Below, piece after piece: positions 5,796-6,634 of a stretch of 6,634 nucleotides of DNA. The notes below the pieces were generated by a model. It worked only from the letters and a program-made list of their open reading frames with translations, was not told the origin of the DNA and did no database searches. Source of the stretch: a bacterium (GTDB lineage Bacteria; Sumerlaeota; Sumerlaeia; UBA8349); assembly GCA_013203855.1 (NCBI GenBank), contig JABMPG010000616.1, positions 1 through 6,634 of the forward strand, read 5' to 3'. Within the stretch, counting starts at the first letter, position 1, and each line of letters begins with the position of its first letter. A program made the translations under genes and the position numbers.

Positions 5796-6634
5796 GCGCG
5801 CCTTCTGGACAAAATCCCGGGGACTCCGGCCGATTCGTACGAGATGGCCGTAAATCTCCACCACGTCCGGGATGGCCGTCGAAACAACCGGCTTCCCTCC
5901 GGCGAGATATTCCAGCACCTTGACCGGTTGAACGAACTCGATGCCGTCGGTGAGACGATAGGGAACGATGGCGCAGTCGAAGGCGGCGAGACAGGCCGGG
6001 AGCTGGGCGTAGGGCTTCGGTCCGAGGAAGTGGATATTGCCGAATTTTCGCAGGTCCGGGGTGTCTTCCCGGCCTTGCCCCTCGTGGCCGCTCTGATGGA
6101 AGCCCTTGTACACGGGCCCGATGAGAACAATGGACGCCTCGGGCATCGCTCGTGCCAGAGCCTCCAGAACCACCGGGTCCACCCGCTCGTTTATGGCGCC
6201 GAAGAAGCCGACAATGGGCCGGGGCAAATCATAGATGTCAACGGGTTTCGGGGCGTCCGGACCGGGCGGAGAGAAGTGGCGGGCATCGGCGCCACAGCCG
6301 ATGTATTCCACGCGGTCCACCAAGTCTTCGTATTCGTGAGCCTTGGCCCGGGCCAGGGAAAGGGTTCCGGCGGTCACGAGGTCGGCCTGGGCGATCACCA
6401 GGCGCTCCTGGCTGGCGGCGTCGGGCGGAGCCCAGGAAAAGCGGACCAACTCGTCCATGGCGTCATAGACCCTCAATCGGGACGGCAGCCACGTGAAAGG
6501 AAGGGAAAAGAAGGGGGAATTTGTCAGAAGGACGTGAGGTATGGATCCGCGCCGTACGATTTCCGTTCGGATCGCCCGGTACAGGAGGAGACTGTTGATC
6601 GCCCGGCAGAAGGCGAACCGGTTTTCCATCGGCA
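5793..6634 (-). CDS. GT-B-fold glycosyltransferase, N-terminus outside the window, ends at an in-frame TAG
   Basis: The frame is open to the window edge; the first ATG (6629) is unlikely to be the start, because this family carries a further N-terminal part of roughly 80-100 residues. Numbering from that ATG: VYDAMDELVRFSWAPPD (54-70) and QADLVTAGTLSLARAK (81-96) are hallmarks of a bacterial glycosyltransferase group 1 subfamily. IGCGADARHFS (110-120), PIVGFFGAINERVD (138-151), VLIGPV (168-173), and QPVKVLEYLAGGKPVVSTAIPDV (234-256) follow, giving the donor-binding half of a GT-B fold. The expected C-terminal helices come after DFVQKAR but are cut by TAG at 5793-5795. The following 23 codons read AIAEGD, then EIAARRTWDD, fitting the missing end of this family. 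A truncated product could still fold, but the sequence suggests a disrupted or read-through gene. Confidence 0.85.
   Translation of the reverse strand, partial: PMENRFAFCRAINSLLLYRAIRTEIVRRGSIPHVLLTNSPFFSLPFTWLPSRLRVYDAMDELVRFSWAPPDAASQERLVIAQADLVTAGTLSLARAKAHEYEDLVDRVEYIGCGADARHFSPPGPDAPKPVDIYDLPRPIVGFFGAINERVDPVVLEALARAMPEASIVLIGPVYKGFHQSGHEGQGREDTPDLRKFGNIHFLGPKPYAQLPACLAAFDCAIVPYRLTDGIEFVQPVKVLEYLAGGKPVVSTAIPDVVEIYGHLVRIGRSPRDFVQKAR

Noticed and set aside
5720..6130. Minus-strand open frame overlapping both soluble glycosyltransferase genes
   Set aside because: Ser/Arg/Pro-rich shadow translation in a different phase from the motif-bearing frames.
1..6634. CRISPR arrays, tRNA or rRNA genes, defence-system genes
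   Set aside because: No regularly spaced repeats, no tRNA-like cloverleaf or rRNA signature, and no defence-type domains were seen.

Overview
The window is high-GC bacterial DNA (about 60-65% G+C by eye; coding regions rich in G/C at third positions). It carries part of a surface-glycan or glycolipid assembly locus next to a short stretch of decayed accessory DNA. Nothing in it fixes the species. The two polytopic GT-C enzymes and two GT-B enzymes would suit many Gram-negative or environmental phyla, including lineages known mostly from metagenomes.

Layout: bases 1-906 hold no intact recognisable gene. They contain a lower-GC end piece (1-108), small plus-strand open frames of unknown identity (150-329, 326-454, 424 to about 600), and a minus-strand relic of an IS256/Mutator-type transposase (about 605-745) with motifs in two different frames. 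A compound inverted repeat (794-854) follows. Bases 907-2913 (+) encode a GT39/ArnT-like polytopic glycosyltransferase with a large soluble C-terminal part ending in a beta-sandwich-like domain. Five bases separate its stop from the stop of the convergent gene.

Bases 2919-6634 (-) form one tight transcription unit, read right to left: a GT-B glycosyltransferase cut off by the window edge (GT-A in this text, 5793-6634), a GT4-family glycosyltransferase (GT-B in this text, 4503-5723), and a second polytopic GT-C-type enzyme (GT-C in this text, 2919-4502). The likely division of labour is that the two soluble enzymes add sugars from nucleotide donors on the cytoplasmic face. The two membrane enzymes would then transfer sugars from polyprenyl-phosphate donors on the outer face. 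Acceptor and sugars cannot be read from the sequence.

The oddest point is that all three minus-strand genes lie in one reading frame and are separated only by TAG codons. The first TAG (5793-5795) sits inside what looks like the natural C-terminal helix region of the first enzyme: the 23 codons after it, and the first ~20 codons of the next ORF, read like the end of that enzyme. This may be an amber mutation or sequence error in a two-domain glycosyltransferase fusion, or TAG read-through or recoding. The third gene of the unit also ends in TAG.
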